From positions 79,619 to 143,618 of the forward strand of contig CAIVEI010000146.1 of NCBI GenBank assembly GCA_903904835.1: 64,000 nucleotides of DNA, written 5' to 3'. Under the pieces are notes generated by a model. That model had not been told where the DNA came from and did no database searches. It worked only from the letters and a program-made list of their open reading frames with translations. This document shows, piece by piece, positions 15,916-24,541 of this stretch. The position numbers and the translations under genes were made by a program. Position 1 is the stretch's first letter. Every line of letters begins with the position of its first letter. This stretch comes from an uncultured Schlesneria sp. (GTDB taxonomy: Bacteria; Planctomycetota; Planctomycetia; Planctomycetales; Planctomycetaceae).

Positions 15916-18745
15916 TGGCAGGTCCATTCTGGTAGGACGACGAATCGTTGCCGCCGAGGTTCTGGTACAAAGGATCAATCCAGATTCCTCGCTCGTCAAT
16001 CTGCATGATATCCATATCGCGGTAAATGTTAATCCTATTTCGCTCGTAGGAGACCCAATAATTGATCAAATTGTTTTGTGCAGTCAAGAGCGAACCCAAC
16101 GCGTTGATCAGGTTAAGACCTTCCTGCTGACCCAGGTTTGTCGTCCCCGCCTGACCGGCAACCTGTAGTTTCGGATTAAGATTGTTAGCCACGTTAATAT
16201 CATATTGAAGCGCTGCTTGGCGCAGAAATTTCCGTGTAAGCTCAAAATTCTGTTGATTCAACCTTAATTGCCGCCAACTGGTCCGAATATCGTATTTCAC
16301 CTGATCTTCAAGCAGCATGTACGCACGACGTGCCTGCTGATAGCTGACGATCGCCGTTCGGTAGGCATTTCGGACTTGTACCTGATCGAGTGGTGCGGTC
16401 ATCTGTAACCCGACTTGGAAAGTGCTGCTCGCTTTGTTGAAGTCGAGCGGGTGGCTCCCGCCGGGGATCGTATTCAGACTTCCCTGGCCAACGACGTTGA
16501 CAATCGCTTCCAGACGATTCGCAGCAACTTCCATGTTACGCCGTAAATCCATCACCTTGGCTTTGGCGTTCATCAGGTCCAGACGATGTTCCAGCGCCTG
16601 TTCGACCGCTTCTTCCAGCGTCATGTCGAATTTCTGCAGCGTAATCAGTTCCGATCGAAGACCGGTCTGGATCACTCGCATGTTCTGTATGACTAATAAC
16701 AGTTCTTCGCGATTGTCCTTGATGGCACCCAGAATGGCACTACGCTCGTTCTGTGTCAGTTGGGGCTTTTTCAATAATTCGACCCATTCATCGACCTGGC
16801 GAGCAACCTCGTCAAAACTGTTTTCAACATTGGCGAAAATCAGGCGATCACGTTGGAAGGCCGATTCCACCACTTCCTTAGACTCGTCCCATAACAACAT
16901 TGACAACCTGTTCGGCATATTCGCTTCAACGCGACGAAAGTCATCTTTCAAGACTTCGATCCCGTCCGTGCGCAATCCGTCAACCATCTTGGCAAACCGA
17001 TCAACGAGAAATCTCAGCTCTTCAATTTTTGGAGCCGCATCGTCGGGGCGAGAAATCGCCTTGACCATATTGAGGGCTCCCTTTTCCGCCGCGATCAGTT
17101 TCGGGTCCGTCAATTCAAACGGCTTCAGCATCGTCCGATCGATGGTAATTTGCATATCAATCGGAAGGCCAAGAAAGAACTTGAATTGGTCGATTTCATC
17201 GTCGTAAGCCAGCTTCAATCGTCGTTCGTTCAATTCTTGAGTCGTCAATGCCGTTGAAACCTGCAAATAATTCAGTGTCGTGACACCGACTCGCAATTGT
17301 TCGAATAATTCGACGATGGCTGTCTGATAATCGGGGTTGTCATTGACCGCGAGCAGTTGCTCCCGTTCACGGTCGGACATCGGTTCAGGATCCTTCCAGC
17401 GCAGTCGCCGTCCTTGCGGCGAATAGTCGATTTTATTTGCGACACCTGCAGGAAACTTAATGTCGTCCGGGACGGAACCTTGCGGCAGTCGACGATAGGG
17501 AGTCTGAGCGACAAGCTCTTCCAGCCGGGCGGCCTGAACGCGATATAACTCCACGTTTTCGTGCTGATTTAAAACCTGCTGCAACTGGTACAACAGACCG
17601 TAATATCCCGCCGGGGCCGGCCCGTTTGCCGCCGTTGACCCCACTGTGCTACCTGCCGCGATCGAAACGTTAGCATTGGTACTGATCACCGCAGGATTTG
17701 TAACCGATGCACCGGAGCCTGCCGTAATTGCCTGGGGTGAACTGACAGAGCCACCCCCGGTATTAACGACTGTATCGGCAAAGAACAGCTTGCGATAACG
17801 TGCCAGCGTTCGGACGTCGTACAGGACCTTACGTTCGCTGAAGGTCAGGTTTTCCAGGAAAAACTTCCTGCCGGCACCAGAGAGTAATGGCTGGACCAGC
17901 GAGTACGACAACAGCGATTGGGACGTTGTTTGCTGCGAACCGCCTGAAAACAGCCATAAGGTGTTATTGGCGATCCCGACAATCCATTGACCGCCAGTCG
18001 GCAAGATCTGACTCACGCCGGCTGTCGTATTAAAGGCGTAACCGTTGTTCGTTCCTGGAACTGCCGAAGTGTTCAAAATCCCCGTGGGTACCGTTGTCCC
18101 CGGCAGGGATGTCGACGGCGCTGCGGGTGCCCTGCCGAACAGAAACCGGGCTTGGAACTGGAACTGATCGAGTGAGAGTTGTAGCGCCGACTCGAACAGG
18201 CTTTCAATTTGCGTCTGATAATCGCGGCTATGGATACTAGCCAGTTCAATCGTCTGTGCCAAAGTCAGGTTATCGATCGTTCGGACCATTCGGGACGTAT
18301 CCCCCGTCGGAAGCGACGCTGGATCGGTTCCATAGGTCAAACCATCAGACATCGTGTAACTGTCATGAAACGTGTCAGGCGCGAGCCCAAATTGCTCCAT
18401 CCATTGCGGATTTTCCACGGTCATGTTCTGGCCAAACGTGTGCCAGCTCTTATATCCGCGCATCCCATTCACCGCCTGCATATACTGAGCAGCAGACGGG
18501 TCATCCGGTGGGAGCGGTGGCTTATCCCGGTCGTCAACGTCATAGAATCGGCTTCGCGGGTCAGGCTCGACCGACGTGCGTGGTAACACCCAAAGCGGGT
18601 TAAATTGCTTCTGACTCAGCAAATTATACCCATCGAAATCAGCCTGGCTTCGCCAGAAACTGCGCGAACAGCCACTGCACAGCATCCCCGTGCATAAGGC
18701 AAAAACCAGCAAAGAACGTCCAGTCGGAACCGAGTCGTTTCTCAT
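15587..18745 (-). CDS. TolC-like outer-membrane efflux lipoprotein, extended C-terminus
   Basis: A 1052-residue protein, about twice the size of classical TolC. It has a signal peptide with lipobox LCSGC, a long N-terminal region, and helical outer-membrane-efflux segments (for example TLEEAVEQALEHRLDLMNAKAKV and VKYDIRTSWRQLRLNQQN) ending in NINIYRDMDIMQIDERGIW-like sequence. The last ~110 residues are read from DNA that also codes, in another frame, for the adaptor's N-terminus. They look like low-complexity shadow sequence rich in Arg, Asp and Gly. The ATG overlaps the TGA of marR (ATGA) and has AAGGAAG upstream. It should form the outer-membrane duct of the efflux system. Confidence 0.85.
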   Translation of the reverse strand: MRNDSVPTGRSLLVFALCTGMLCSGCSRSFWRSQADFDGYNLLSQKQFNPLWVLPRTSVEPDPRSRFYDVDDRDKPPLPPDDPSAAQYMQAVNGMRGYKSWHTFGQNMTVENPQWMEQFGLAPDTFHDSYTMSDGLTYGTDPASLPTGDTSRMVRTIDNLTLAQTIELASIHSRDYQTQIESLFESALQLSLDQFQFQARFLFGRAPAAPSTSLPGTTVPTGILNTSAVPGTNNGYAFNTTAGVSQILPTGGQWIVGIANNTLWLFSGGSQQTTSQSLLSYSLVQPLLSGAGRKFFLENLTFSERKVLYDVRTLARYRKLFFADTVVNTGGGSVSSPQAITAGSGASVTNPAVISTNANVSIAAGSTVGSTAANGPAPAGYYGLLYQLQQVLNQHENVELYRVQAARLEELVAQTPYRRLPQGSVPDDIKFPAGVANKIDYSPQGRRLRWKDPEPMSDREREQLLAVNDNPDYQTAIVELFEQLRVGVTTLNYLQVSTALTTQELNERRLKLAYDDEIDQFKFFLGLPIDMQITIDRTMLKPFELTDPKLIAAEKGALNMVKAISRPDDAAPKIEELRFLVDRFAKMVDGLRTDGIEVLKDDFRRVEANMPNRLSMLLWDESKEVVESAFQRDRLIFANVENSFDEVARQVDEWVELLKKPQLTQNERSAILGAIKDNREELLLVIQNMRVIQTGLRSELITLQKFDMTLEEAVEQALEHRLDLMNAKAKVMDLRRNMEVAANRLEAIVNVVGQGSLNTIPGGSHPLDFNKASSTFQVGLQMTAPLDQVQVRNAYRTAIVSYQQARRAYMLLEDQVKYDIRTSWRQLRLNQQNFELTRKFLRQAALQYDINVANNLNPKLQVAGQAGTTNLGQQEGLNLINALGSLLTAQNNLINYWVSYERNRINIYRDMDIMQIDERGIWIDPLYQNLGGNDSSSYQNGPANDIPPEPAEAKSRSKRSIHPGIVRIGAFAPAGETKPELESRAAARGTGGRGRARLAPDEIRLVTDRGVDDADSGSDGGSGDRDREEGDVSDYGRREGNSRQYEERRSDK

Positions 18746-19401
18746 GCCACTTCCTTTTCCGCAGATTCCGTATTTGCATGAACGCTGAGTGCCAGAAGCA
18801 TTTGCTGTAATGCAAATTGAGGCGAGCCAGGACTGTCGATCGGATCTTCGCGATGAAACATCACCGTAGTTGACGGCTGGCCGTCGCCAGAACCGTGTGC
18901 GTTCGCTCTGGTGTCAAACGCGAGATGGCTCGCAGACGTCGATTTCAAAGCCTGGCCGAGTTGATTCAAGAGCGTCATTAATTGACTGGAATCGGCGACG
19001 GACATCCCTTTGAACAAATGCTCTGTCCATTGCGAACGCCGTTCGTCGACACCATCCAATGTCGAACGACCGCGAGAACTGATCAGTAAGACTCGTTTTC
19101 TTCGGTCGGCTTCGCTCCGCGATCGATCGACCAATCCGTCACGTTGCATTCGCTCGATTAAGGTGCTGACGTTAGATTCTGATTGCCCAAGTCTATCAGC
19201 CAGTTCGGCTTGCGAGAATCCATTGTTGCCGGCCATCGCAAGTGTCTGCAGGACCGTATAACGACCATCGTTCAGATCAAACTCTGCCAACCATTCGTTG
19301 AAGCGCACGCGTGCGATCTGCGAGACCCGCAACACGGTATCCAGTAAGGTGGCAGAATTCATCAGGGAATTCTCGTTCAGCGCAGGGTCGGCCAAGTCCA
19401 T
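18742..19401 (-). CDS. MarR-family transcriptional regulator
   Basis: A 219-residue protein. The winged-helix DNA-binding core has FSQAELADRLGQSESNVSTLIERMQRDGLVDR followed by the wing arginines RSEADRRKRVLL, which is typical of MarR. A C-terminal ~70-residue tail extends past the usual family length. Start ATG 19401 has GAGGAGG 5 nt upstream; a TTG at 19404 is too close. It is the first gene of the leftward efflux operon and overlaps tolC by ATGA, so it most likely represses its own operon until a ligand binds. A matching inverted repeat lies 26 bp upstream. Confidence 0.9.
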   Translation of the reverse strand: MDLADPALNENSLMNSATLLDTVLRVSQIARVRFNEWLAEFDLNDGRYTVLQTLAMAGNNGFSQAELADRLGQSESNVSTLIERMQRDGLVDRSRSEADRRKRVLLISSRGRSTLDGVDERRSQWTEHLFKGMSVADSSQLMTLLNQLGQALKSTSASHLAFDTRANAHGSGDGQPSTTVMFHREDPIDSPGSPQFALQQMLLALSVHANTESAEKEVA

Positions 19402-19426
19402 CAAGTCCTCCTCAAAGTCACGATCA

Positions 19427-19440
19427 TGAGGTCAACCTCA
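19427..19440. promoter_or_regulatory. Candidate MarR operator TGAGGT-CA-ACCTCA
   Basis: A perfect 6-2-6 inverted repeat lies between the marR ribosome site and its upstream DNA. This is the expected place for an autoregulatory MarR site. The 19402-19858 gap holds no other gene that can be supported. Confidence 0.5.
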
Positions 19441-19753
19441 ATCGATGGGCATCTCAGTGGAACCAGCATAGGGGTCATCTGGCCGGCGCATTCCAGGACC
19501 CCAATTTCCACGTACTGAGTTGCGGTATCTCAATGATTCGTCCCGAATTCGTTCGCATCTGAAGGATTTTTCGGAATGACCCGAAGAATTCAGCTAACAC
19601 TGAATGCCGGCGCGATCGTTAATGTCGTCAGCAGAACAGTAATGGCAGGCAAATCTGTTCGATCAAAGCCAAAACAACGGCGATTCGAGAATCGGCAATT
19701 TTTGCCGGTCAAACTGCCGATAAAGGGGACACAAATTGATCTTGATCACAATT

Positions 19754-20041
19754 AACTTGAGATCCGAACGCGGCACGCGTAGCATTCCTCGGAACAGGCG
19801 ATAGCATTCGCCTTGGACGAAATGGCTGGCGGCATCTTTATTTGCAGGACAAAATCCCATGAGTGAATTGACGCATCTGGAATTGAATGATCGCCAGCGG
19901 GAATTACTTCTGCGTGGTTTGCGATATGTTCGTAGCAGCCGCATGCTCGAAATCCGCGAAACGCCAGATAAAGACGCGGAAGAACGGTCCAATGAATTGA
20001 CGGAGATTCGACACCTCGTCGCCATGCTCGAGCCAAGTGCC
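19754..20041 (+). repeat. Direct repeat unit 1 (leader plus micro-gene)
   Basis: The unit begins AACTTGAGATCCGAA and contains about 105 bp of leader followed by a micro-gene. It matches the unit at 20091-20390 with the same spacing to the ATG. Shared landmarks include GTAGCATTC, TTGGACGAAA and TTTGCAGGACAAAA. Confidence 0.8.
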
Positions 20042-20044
20042 TGA
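19859..20044 (+). CDS. Duplicated 61-residue protein, copy 1
   Basis: A 61-residue charged protein with no signal peptide or membrane segment and no recognised family. It contains the core RQRELLLRGLRYVRSSRMLEI, then an acidic stretch and LTEIRHLVAML, all suggesting a short two-helix protein. AGGA in TTTGCAGGACAAAA is about 10 nt upstream of the ATG. The adjacent copy 2 is about 80% identical in the core, and substitutions avoid frame damage. This argues that both are real genes under selection. Confidence 0.65.
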   Translation: MSELTHLELNDRQRELLLRGLRYVRSSRMLEIRETPDKDAEERSNELTEIRHLVAMLEPSA

Positions 20045-20090
20045 CGCCGGTTCCAGGGAAAAGTCACCTGAACAGATTTGCGACAAAATA

Positions 20091-20390
20091 AACTTGTGAT
20101 CCGAATACGGCCCCGGTAGCATTCTACATCGCCGAAAACGGCTTTTCGCATTGGACGAAAAGTCCTCGGCCCCTTGGTTTGCAGGACAAAAAACTCATGA
20201 GTGAATTAATACATCTGGAACTGTCGGATCTCCAGCGTGAATTACTTCTGCGCGGTTTGCGATACGTCCGCAGCAGTCGCATGCTCGAAATCCGCGACAC
20301 AGATGACACAAGCGCGGAAGAACGAACCACGGAACTGACCGAAATTCGCCACCTTGTCGCCATGCTCGACCAGAAAGCCGGAACCGCAGC
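20091..20390 (+). repeat. Direct repeat unit 2 (leader plus micro-gene)
   Basis: The unit begins AACTTGTGATCCGAA and is homologous to 19754-20041. Its leader is 106 bp, against 105 bp in unit 1. Divergence is greater in the leader middle than in the coding part and the ribosome-site region. Confidence 0.8.
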
Positions 20391-20403
20391 AACGGTTGGC
20401 TAA
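20197..20403 (+). CDS. Duplicated 68-residue protein, copy 2
   Basis: A 68-residue paralogue of the gene at 19859. It shares MSEL-HLEL, QRELLLRGLRYVRSSRMLEIR and LTEIRHLVAML, with an acidic threonine-containing middle and a slightly longer C-terminus. Start 20197 matches copy 1; an in-frame TTG at 20179 is ignored. A strong terminator follows at 20439. Function is not recognised; a small regulatory or partner-binding helical protein is a guess from size and charge only. Confidence 0.65.
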   Translation: MSELIHLELSDLQRELLLRGLRYVRSSRMLEIRDTDDTSAEERTTELTEIRHLVAMLDQKAGTAATVG

Positions 20404-20438
20404 CGGCAGATCGCAGTCCCGGTTGGGTATTTCTTGAC

Positions 20439-20475
20439 AGCCGGTCGGCTTGTGCCGCCCGGCTCGTTTTGTTTT
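20439..20475 (+). terminator. Intrinsic terminator after the micro-genes
   Basis: AGCCGG-T-CGGC, loop TTGT, GCCG-C-CCGGCT (20439-20464): a 10 bp stem with one mismatch, followed by CGTTTTGTTTT. Confidence 0.8.
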
Positions 20476-20638
20476 CCTGTTCTTAAGTGTTCGATATGTT
20501 CAGTGACGTTTAAGGGAGTGGCCTCACCCCCGTTTGAGCCAATGCCAGGGATTCAGCCCGTCGTACAGACTATTCGACATCGATTGAGCTAGAATACGTG
20601 GGAACCGGGCTTCGTCGACGAATTGCGGGAGAATTGAA

Positions 20639-21052
20639 TTGACTGAATTCAGTTATGGCACCTTTGTCACACGTGCGCTACAACTTCGTTGCCCTCGTTG
20701 CGGGATTGGACCGCTGTTCAAGAATTTTATCACGATGCATGATCAATGCCCTCACTGTTCACTCAAGTACGAACGGGCAACTGGTTATTTTCTTGGTTCG
20801 ATCTACTTGAACTATGGATTCATGGCCATCACAACGACAACGGCCTATATGGCATTACATTACGGGGCGGAAATCTCGAACACGCGACTCGCCCCTTTTC
20901 TGCTGATCTATTGCCTGCTCATGCCGCTGATTCTGTTCCGATATGCACGGTCCTGGTGGCTGGCAATGGACTGTTACTGTGATCCGATCGGGTTTGGACG
21001 ACATGAAATTCCCAATCCGGACGGTTCGTCAACCGACGATCGAATTCCGTAG
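20639..21052 (+). CDS. DUF983 family zinc-ribbon membrane protein
   Basis: A 137-residue protein. An N-terminal zinc-ribbon has CPRCG and CPHC pairs (LRCPRCGIGPLF, DQCPHCSLKY), followed by two hydrophobic segments and the conserved CDP-like end MDCYCDP. This is the DUF983 pattern of small membrane proteins of unknown role, often near cytochrome oxidase genes in other phyla. The start is TTG at 20639, with GGGAG 7 nt upstream (20627-20631). The stop codon overlaps a small hairpin at 21051. Confidence 0.85.
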   Translation: MTEFSYGTFVTRALQLRCPRCGIGPLFKNFITMHDQCPHCSLKYERATGYFLGSIYLNYGFMAITTTTAYMALHYGAEISNTRLAPFLLIYCLLMPLILFRYARSWWLAMDCYCDPIGFGRHEIPNPDGSSTDDRIP

Positions 21053-21198
21053 CATGGGCTTCAGCCCGTGCTAAACAACATCCTGTTTCCGCAGGAATTC
21101 CACACGACGATAAAAATTGACTACCTCGTCGGGCTGAGCTGCGACAGTTCTCAAGACAAAGACACGGCCTTGGAGAAGACTCCAAAACCGTGGCACCC
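21051..21198. repeat. Hairpin plus half GTGCCAC-family element
   Basis: AGCATGGGCT-TC-AGCCCGTGCT (21051-21072) forms a 10 bp stem overlapping the DUF983 stop. At 21175-21198 lies GAAGACTCCAAAACC followed by GTGGCACCC. This is the right arm of the element seen at 8054-8139, with a decayed left arm. It fills the convergent gap before the 21223 gene. Confidence 0.65.
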
Positions 21199-21222
21199 TG
21201 GTTCGGTACGATTTGACGTCTC

Positions 21223-21729
21223 TCACGGCGTACCGGGGATCGTCGAAACTAAATCGTTTACGAGCTTCGAGAGTTGTTCGTGAGTCACTTGCAGCGGCAC
21301 AGGGATTCGTCCGCCACCGGTGCTGTCGTTGCGAAACCGCCGCAATGAAAACCGACCTGCGCCGTGTGACGAGAGCATCACTTCGTAGTACTTGGTCGTT
21401 CCCGCAGCCGACTTATCCGGTGGCGTAGACCGGATCAAGACTTGTTGACCCTGAGCATCAAATTCCAGGGGCCCAAGATTTTCCAGCAGATAGGTAACTC
21501 GACGGCAAAGATCATTTGCCCACTTCTTAAGCGTATCGAGCGTCGCAGCGCCGAGCGAAGGAACATCCAGACGAAGCTCCTCGCTCGAAACGCCTAACGA
21601 TTCGACGGAGATCAAGTCGACCGCCAAAGTGACACCGCTTCCGTCAGAGACGGAAACGGTCTTTGGCGGAACAAAGGTCTGCCCGACCAGCGGATTGAGC
21701 GCCGCTGCCAGATCGAGACTTAATGACAT
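21223..21729 (-). CDS. Conserved hypothetical protein downstream of pgk
   Basis: A 168-residue protein with no recognised domain. Mixed alpha/beta composition is expected: the N-terminus begins MSLSLDLAAALNPLVG, a Leu-rich helix WANDLCRRVTYLLENL lies in the middle, and the C-terminus ends QLSKLVNDLVSTI. No signal peptide or membrane segment is seen. AAGGGGAT lies just before the ATG. It begins 18 bp after the pgk stop in the same direction, so it is probably co-transcribed with pgk. No function is assigned. Confidence 0.7.
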   Translation of the reverse strand: MSLSLDLAAALNPLVGQTFVPPKTVSVSDGSGVTLAVDLISVESLGVSSEELRLDVPSLGAATLDTLKKWANDLCRRVTYLLENLGPLEFDAQGQQVLIRSTPPDKSAAGTTKYYEVMLSSHGAGRFSLRRFRNDSTGGGRIPVPLQVTHEQLSKLVNDLVSTIPGTP

Positions 21730-21747
21730 TCGATCCCCTTCAATAGT

Positions 21748-22947
21748 CTACTTATCATCCAGCAATTCGACGGCCACGAATTTCTTGCCTTCAAGCATTT
21801 CGAGGCTTGCCCCACCACCGGTGCTGACGTGCGTCACTTTGTCGGCCAGGCCGAATTCCTGAATCGCGGCTGCACTGTCACCACCCCCGATGATACTCAT
21901 TGCGCCGCTGGCGACAATCGCATCTGCGATGGCTCTCGTCCCGGTATCGAATGGCGGCATCTCAAACACACCCATCGGGCCGTTCCAGATCACTGTTTTG
22001 GACGACTTGATGATATCAGCATACTTGGCGATCGTGGCGGGACCGATATCAAAACCTTCCCATCCCCCTTCGTTAGGGATCTGTCCGACCGGGACAACCT
22101 GCTTGTTACATGTCCCTTTGAAATCGTCGCCACAGAAGGTATCCAGCGGCAGCACAAGCTTGTCACCACCCAACGCAATCAATTCATTAGCGAGATCGAG
22201 CTTGTCCTTTTCGACACGGCTGCGACCCACAGAACCACCCTTGGCTAGCGTAAATGTATGAGCCATCGCGCCACCGATCAAAACCTTGTCGCAGATCGAA
22301 AGCAGGTTCTTGATGACCATGATCTTGTCCGAGACTTTGGCTCCACCCAGAATCGCTACGAACGGACGAACCGGATTAGCAATCGCGTCTGACAGGAACG
22401 CGATCTCTTTTTCGACCAGGAATCCGCAGACCTTTGGCTTGCCGACCATCGCGTTTGGCACGGCGACCATCGAACCTTCGGTCCGGTGACAGGTTCCAAA
22501 GGCGTCGTTGCAATAGATGTCACCCATTGCCGCGAGCACGGCGGCGTAATCGGGGTCACCCTTCTTTTCACCCTTGTTGAACCGGACATTTTCCAGCAGC
22601 AGCACTTCGCCGTTTTTCAGGATTTTTGATTTGGCTTTGCCTTCGTCACCAACCGTGTCGGATACAAAGTGCACAGGGCAACCGAGCAATGTCTTCAAGC
22701 GGGCTGCGACGGGCTTGAGGCTGAACTTCGCATCCTCGGCAGGATCTTTCCCTTCTGGTCGACCGAGGTGACTCATCAGAATCACTCGTCCGCCGCGATC
22801 GAGGACCGATTTGATCGATGGAAGAGCTTCGGTAATACGACGATCGTCCGTGATCTGCAATTGGTCATCCAATGGAACGTTAAAATCGCATCGCATGAGA
22901 ACTGCTTTGCCTGCGACATCAACGTCAGCAACGGTCTTTTTGGCCAT
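21748..22947 (-). CDS. pgk: Phosphoglycerate kinase
   Basis: A 399-residue glycolytic kinase that transfers phosphate between 1,3-bisphosphoglycerate and ADP. N-terminal substrate motif [10 protein letters not shown], then [16 protein letters not shown], the nucleotide segment [11 protein letters not shown], and GGGDSAAAI near the end are all present. The open frame reaches 23124, but the start at 22947 ([11 protein letters not shown]) gives the normal family N-terminus and length. It heads a two-gene leftward unit with the 21223 gene. Confidence 0.96.
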   Translation of the reverse strand: MAKKTVADVDVAGKAVLMRCDFNVPLDDQLQITDDRRITEALPSIKSVLDRGGRVILMSHLGRPEGKDPAEDAKFSLKPVAARLKTLLGCPVHFVSDTVGDEGKAKSKILKNGEVLLLENVRFNKGEKKGDPDYAAVLAAMGDIYCNDAFGTCHRTEGSMVAVPNAMVGKPKVCGFLVEKEIAFLSDAIANPVRPFVAILGGAKVSDKIMVIKNLLSICDKVLIGGAMAHTFTLAKGGSVGRSRVEKDKLDLANELIALGGDKLVLPLDTFCGDDFKGTCNKQVVPVGQIPNEGGWEGFDIGPATIAKYADIIKSSKTVIWNGPMGVFEMPPFDTGTRAIADAIVASGAMSIIGGGDSAAAIQEFGLADKVTHVSTGGGASLEMLEGKKFVAVELLDDK

Positions 22948-23158
22948 AATCGAAAGTGCTTTGTCCTGGGGAATCCTGTCAGAGGGAGACCTCGTCCACG
23001 CGACGAGGTGCCCCAACCTGAATTGCCACCTCATATTAGATTGCCGGACTGGCGAATAAAAGCGCGGAAGCATACGCGGATTCAAGTATCCTTCATCGAT
23101 TATAACTGATGTCTGTTTCGACAACCGAAAGATCGAGTAGAATTTGGTAGGAGACCCT

Positions 23159-23728
23159 ATGCCAAAACTCTACGAAGTCGAATTGAAATTTCGCATCGAC
23201 ACCCCTCGTCCGGTCGACGTTGAGCTTCAACAAATCGGAGCTGTTGAAGTGGACGTCGTTTCTCACGTCGATCGTTACTTCAATCACCCGTCACGAGATT
23301 TTCGTTCGACAGACGAAGCGTTTCGGATTCGATCGATCGGCAAAGACAATTGCGTGACCTATAAAGGAGCCGTTCAAGGGGCTGTAGCCAAAACACGGCA
23401 CGAGATCGAAGTCGAATTTGCGGAGGGAGTGGAAGCGGCTCAACAGCTCTTTGACATGGTTCAGTTGCTTGGCTTTCGGTTTGTGCGCGAGGTACGTAAA
23501 TCGCGTCGATCCTACACTCTTTCGAGGAATCGGTTTGACTTTGTGCTCGCTGTGGACGACGTGCCCGGACTGGGACGTTTTCTGGAAATCGAACTGCTCG
23601 CCGAAAATGATCAACGAGAAGCGGCAGAAGCGGCAGTCTGGGAACTGGCTCATTCCCTGAATCTGACTGTTGCCGAACCGAGATCTTATCTGGATCTGCT
23701 ACTGGAATCAGACGGTCCACTGAAGTAG
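23159..23728 (+). CDS. CYTH-domain protein (class IV adenylate cyclase / triphosphatase type)
   Basis: A 189-residue protein with the CYTH signature ExExK as E6-V7-E8-L9-K10. Later strands carry tunnel-lining charged residues (FRIRSIG, ITYKG-like [41 protein letters not shown]). CYTH enzymes hydrolyse triphosphates (thiamine triphosphate or inorganic triphosphate) or cyclise ATP. The exact activity cannot be read from sequence, although the CyaB-like VPGLGxFLEIE segment is clear. GGAG at 23150 precedes the ATG. Confidence 0.85.
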   Translation: MPKLYEVELKFRIDTPRPVDVELQQIGAVEVDVVSHVDRYFNHPSRDFRSTDEAFRIRSIGKDNCVTYKGAVQGAVAKTRHEIEVEFAEGVEAAQQLFDMVQLLGFRFVREVRKSRRSYTLSRNRFDFVLAVDDVPGLGRFLEIELLAENDQREAAEAAVWELAHSLNLTVAEPRSYLDLLLESDGPLK

Positions 23729-23793
23729 TTTGAAAAACGTGACACTTTGGTTGCATTAGCGCTTTAATCGTTCCAACGAACCAGATCTCCTTC

Positions 23794-24504
23794 ATGACAA
23801 GCGAAATCCGAAAACAACTCGAAGAAAACCTCAGCTCCATTCGCGAGCGAATCGCGCAAGCGTGTCAGGTTTCGGGCCGTCCTGTGAGCGAAGTGACGCT
23901 GATCGCCGTGACAAAATACGCCGAACTCGACTGGGTTCGCGAACTGATCGACCTCGGTATCAGGGATCTCGGCGAAGCTCGGCCACAGCAGTTGGTTACA
24001 CGAGCACGGGAACTATCAGAGGATATTTGCTGGCATTTGATCGGTCATCTGCAACGGAACAAAGCCGAAGATATCCTGCCGTTTACACGAATGATTCATT
24101 CCGTCGATTCGGTACGATTGTTCGAACACCTTGCAAAGTGTGCTGTCAAACGACAGTCCAAGCCGAGGATCCTGCTGGAAGTCAACGTTTCTGGCGAACA
24201 AAGCAAAGACGGATTTGACCCGACGGAATTGCTGGCCGCGTGGCCCAAGATCCAAACGTGTGACTCGCTGGAAATCTCAGGGCTGATGACGATGGCACCG
24301 CTGGGAGACAATGCCGAGGTTGCAAGACCCGTATTTCGCCGACTTCGCGAGCTTCGTGATCGACTGCGAGCTGAATCAGATGGCCGTTGGCAATTGCCAG
24401 AACTTTCCATGGGAATGAGTGGCGACTTCGAGATCGGCATCGAGGAAGGGGCAACACTGATTCGTCTCGGAAGCTGTCTATTCGAGGGATTGTCTGCCGA
24501 ATAG
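23794..24504 (+). CDS. YggS family PLP homeostasis protein
   Basis: A 236-residue alanine-racemase-fold protein that binds pyridoxal phosphate (YggS/PLPBP family). The cofactor lysine is K41 in IAVTKYAEL. The family motifs WHLIGHLQRNK, VNVSGEQSKDGF, GLMTMAP and SMGMSGDFEIGIEEGAT are intact. Such proteins buffer PLP and affect amino-acid metabolism without a known catalytic reaction. It follows the CYTH gene by 65 bp on the same strand. Confidence 0.93.
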   Translation: MTSEIRKQLEENLSSIRERIAQACQVSGRPVSEVTLIAVTKYAELDWVRELIDLGIRDLGEARPQQLVTRARELSEDICWHLIGHLQRNKAEDILPFTRMIHSVDSVRLFEHLAKCAVKRQSKPRILLEVNVSGEQSKDGFDPTELLAAWPKIQTCDSLEISGLMTMAPLGDNAEVARPVFRRLRELRDRLRAESDGRWQLPELSMGMSGDFEIGIEEGATLIRLGSCLFEGLSAE

Positions 24505-24541
24505 TGCTTTAAAGTTCGGCATTTGTGCCACAGCAGCAGAT

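Noticed and set aside
19754..20403. The duplicated unit as a CRISPR or tandem-repeat array
   Set aside because: There are only two copies, each containing a coding frame, and no short regular repeats with unique spacers.
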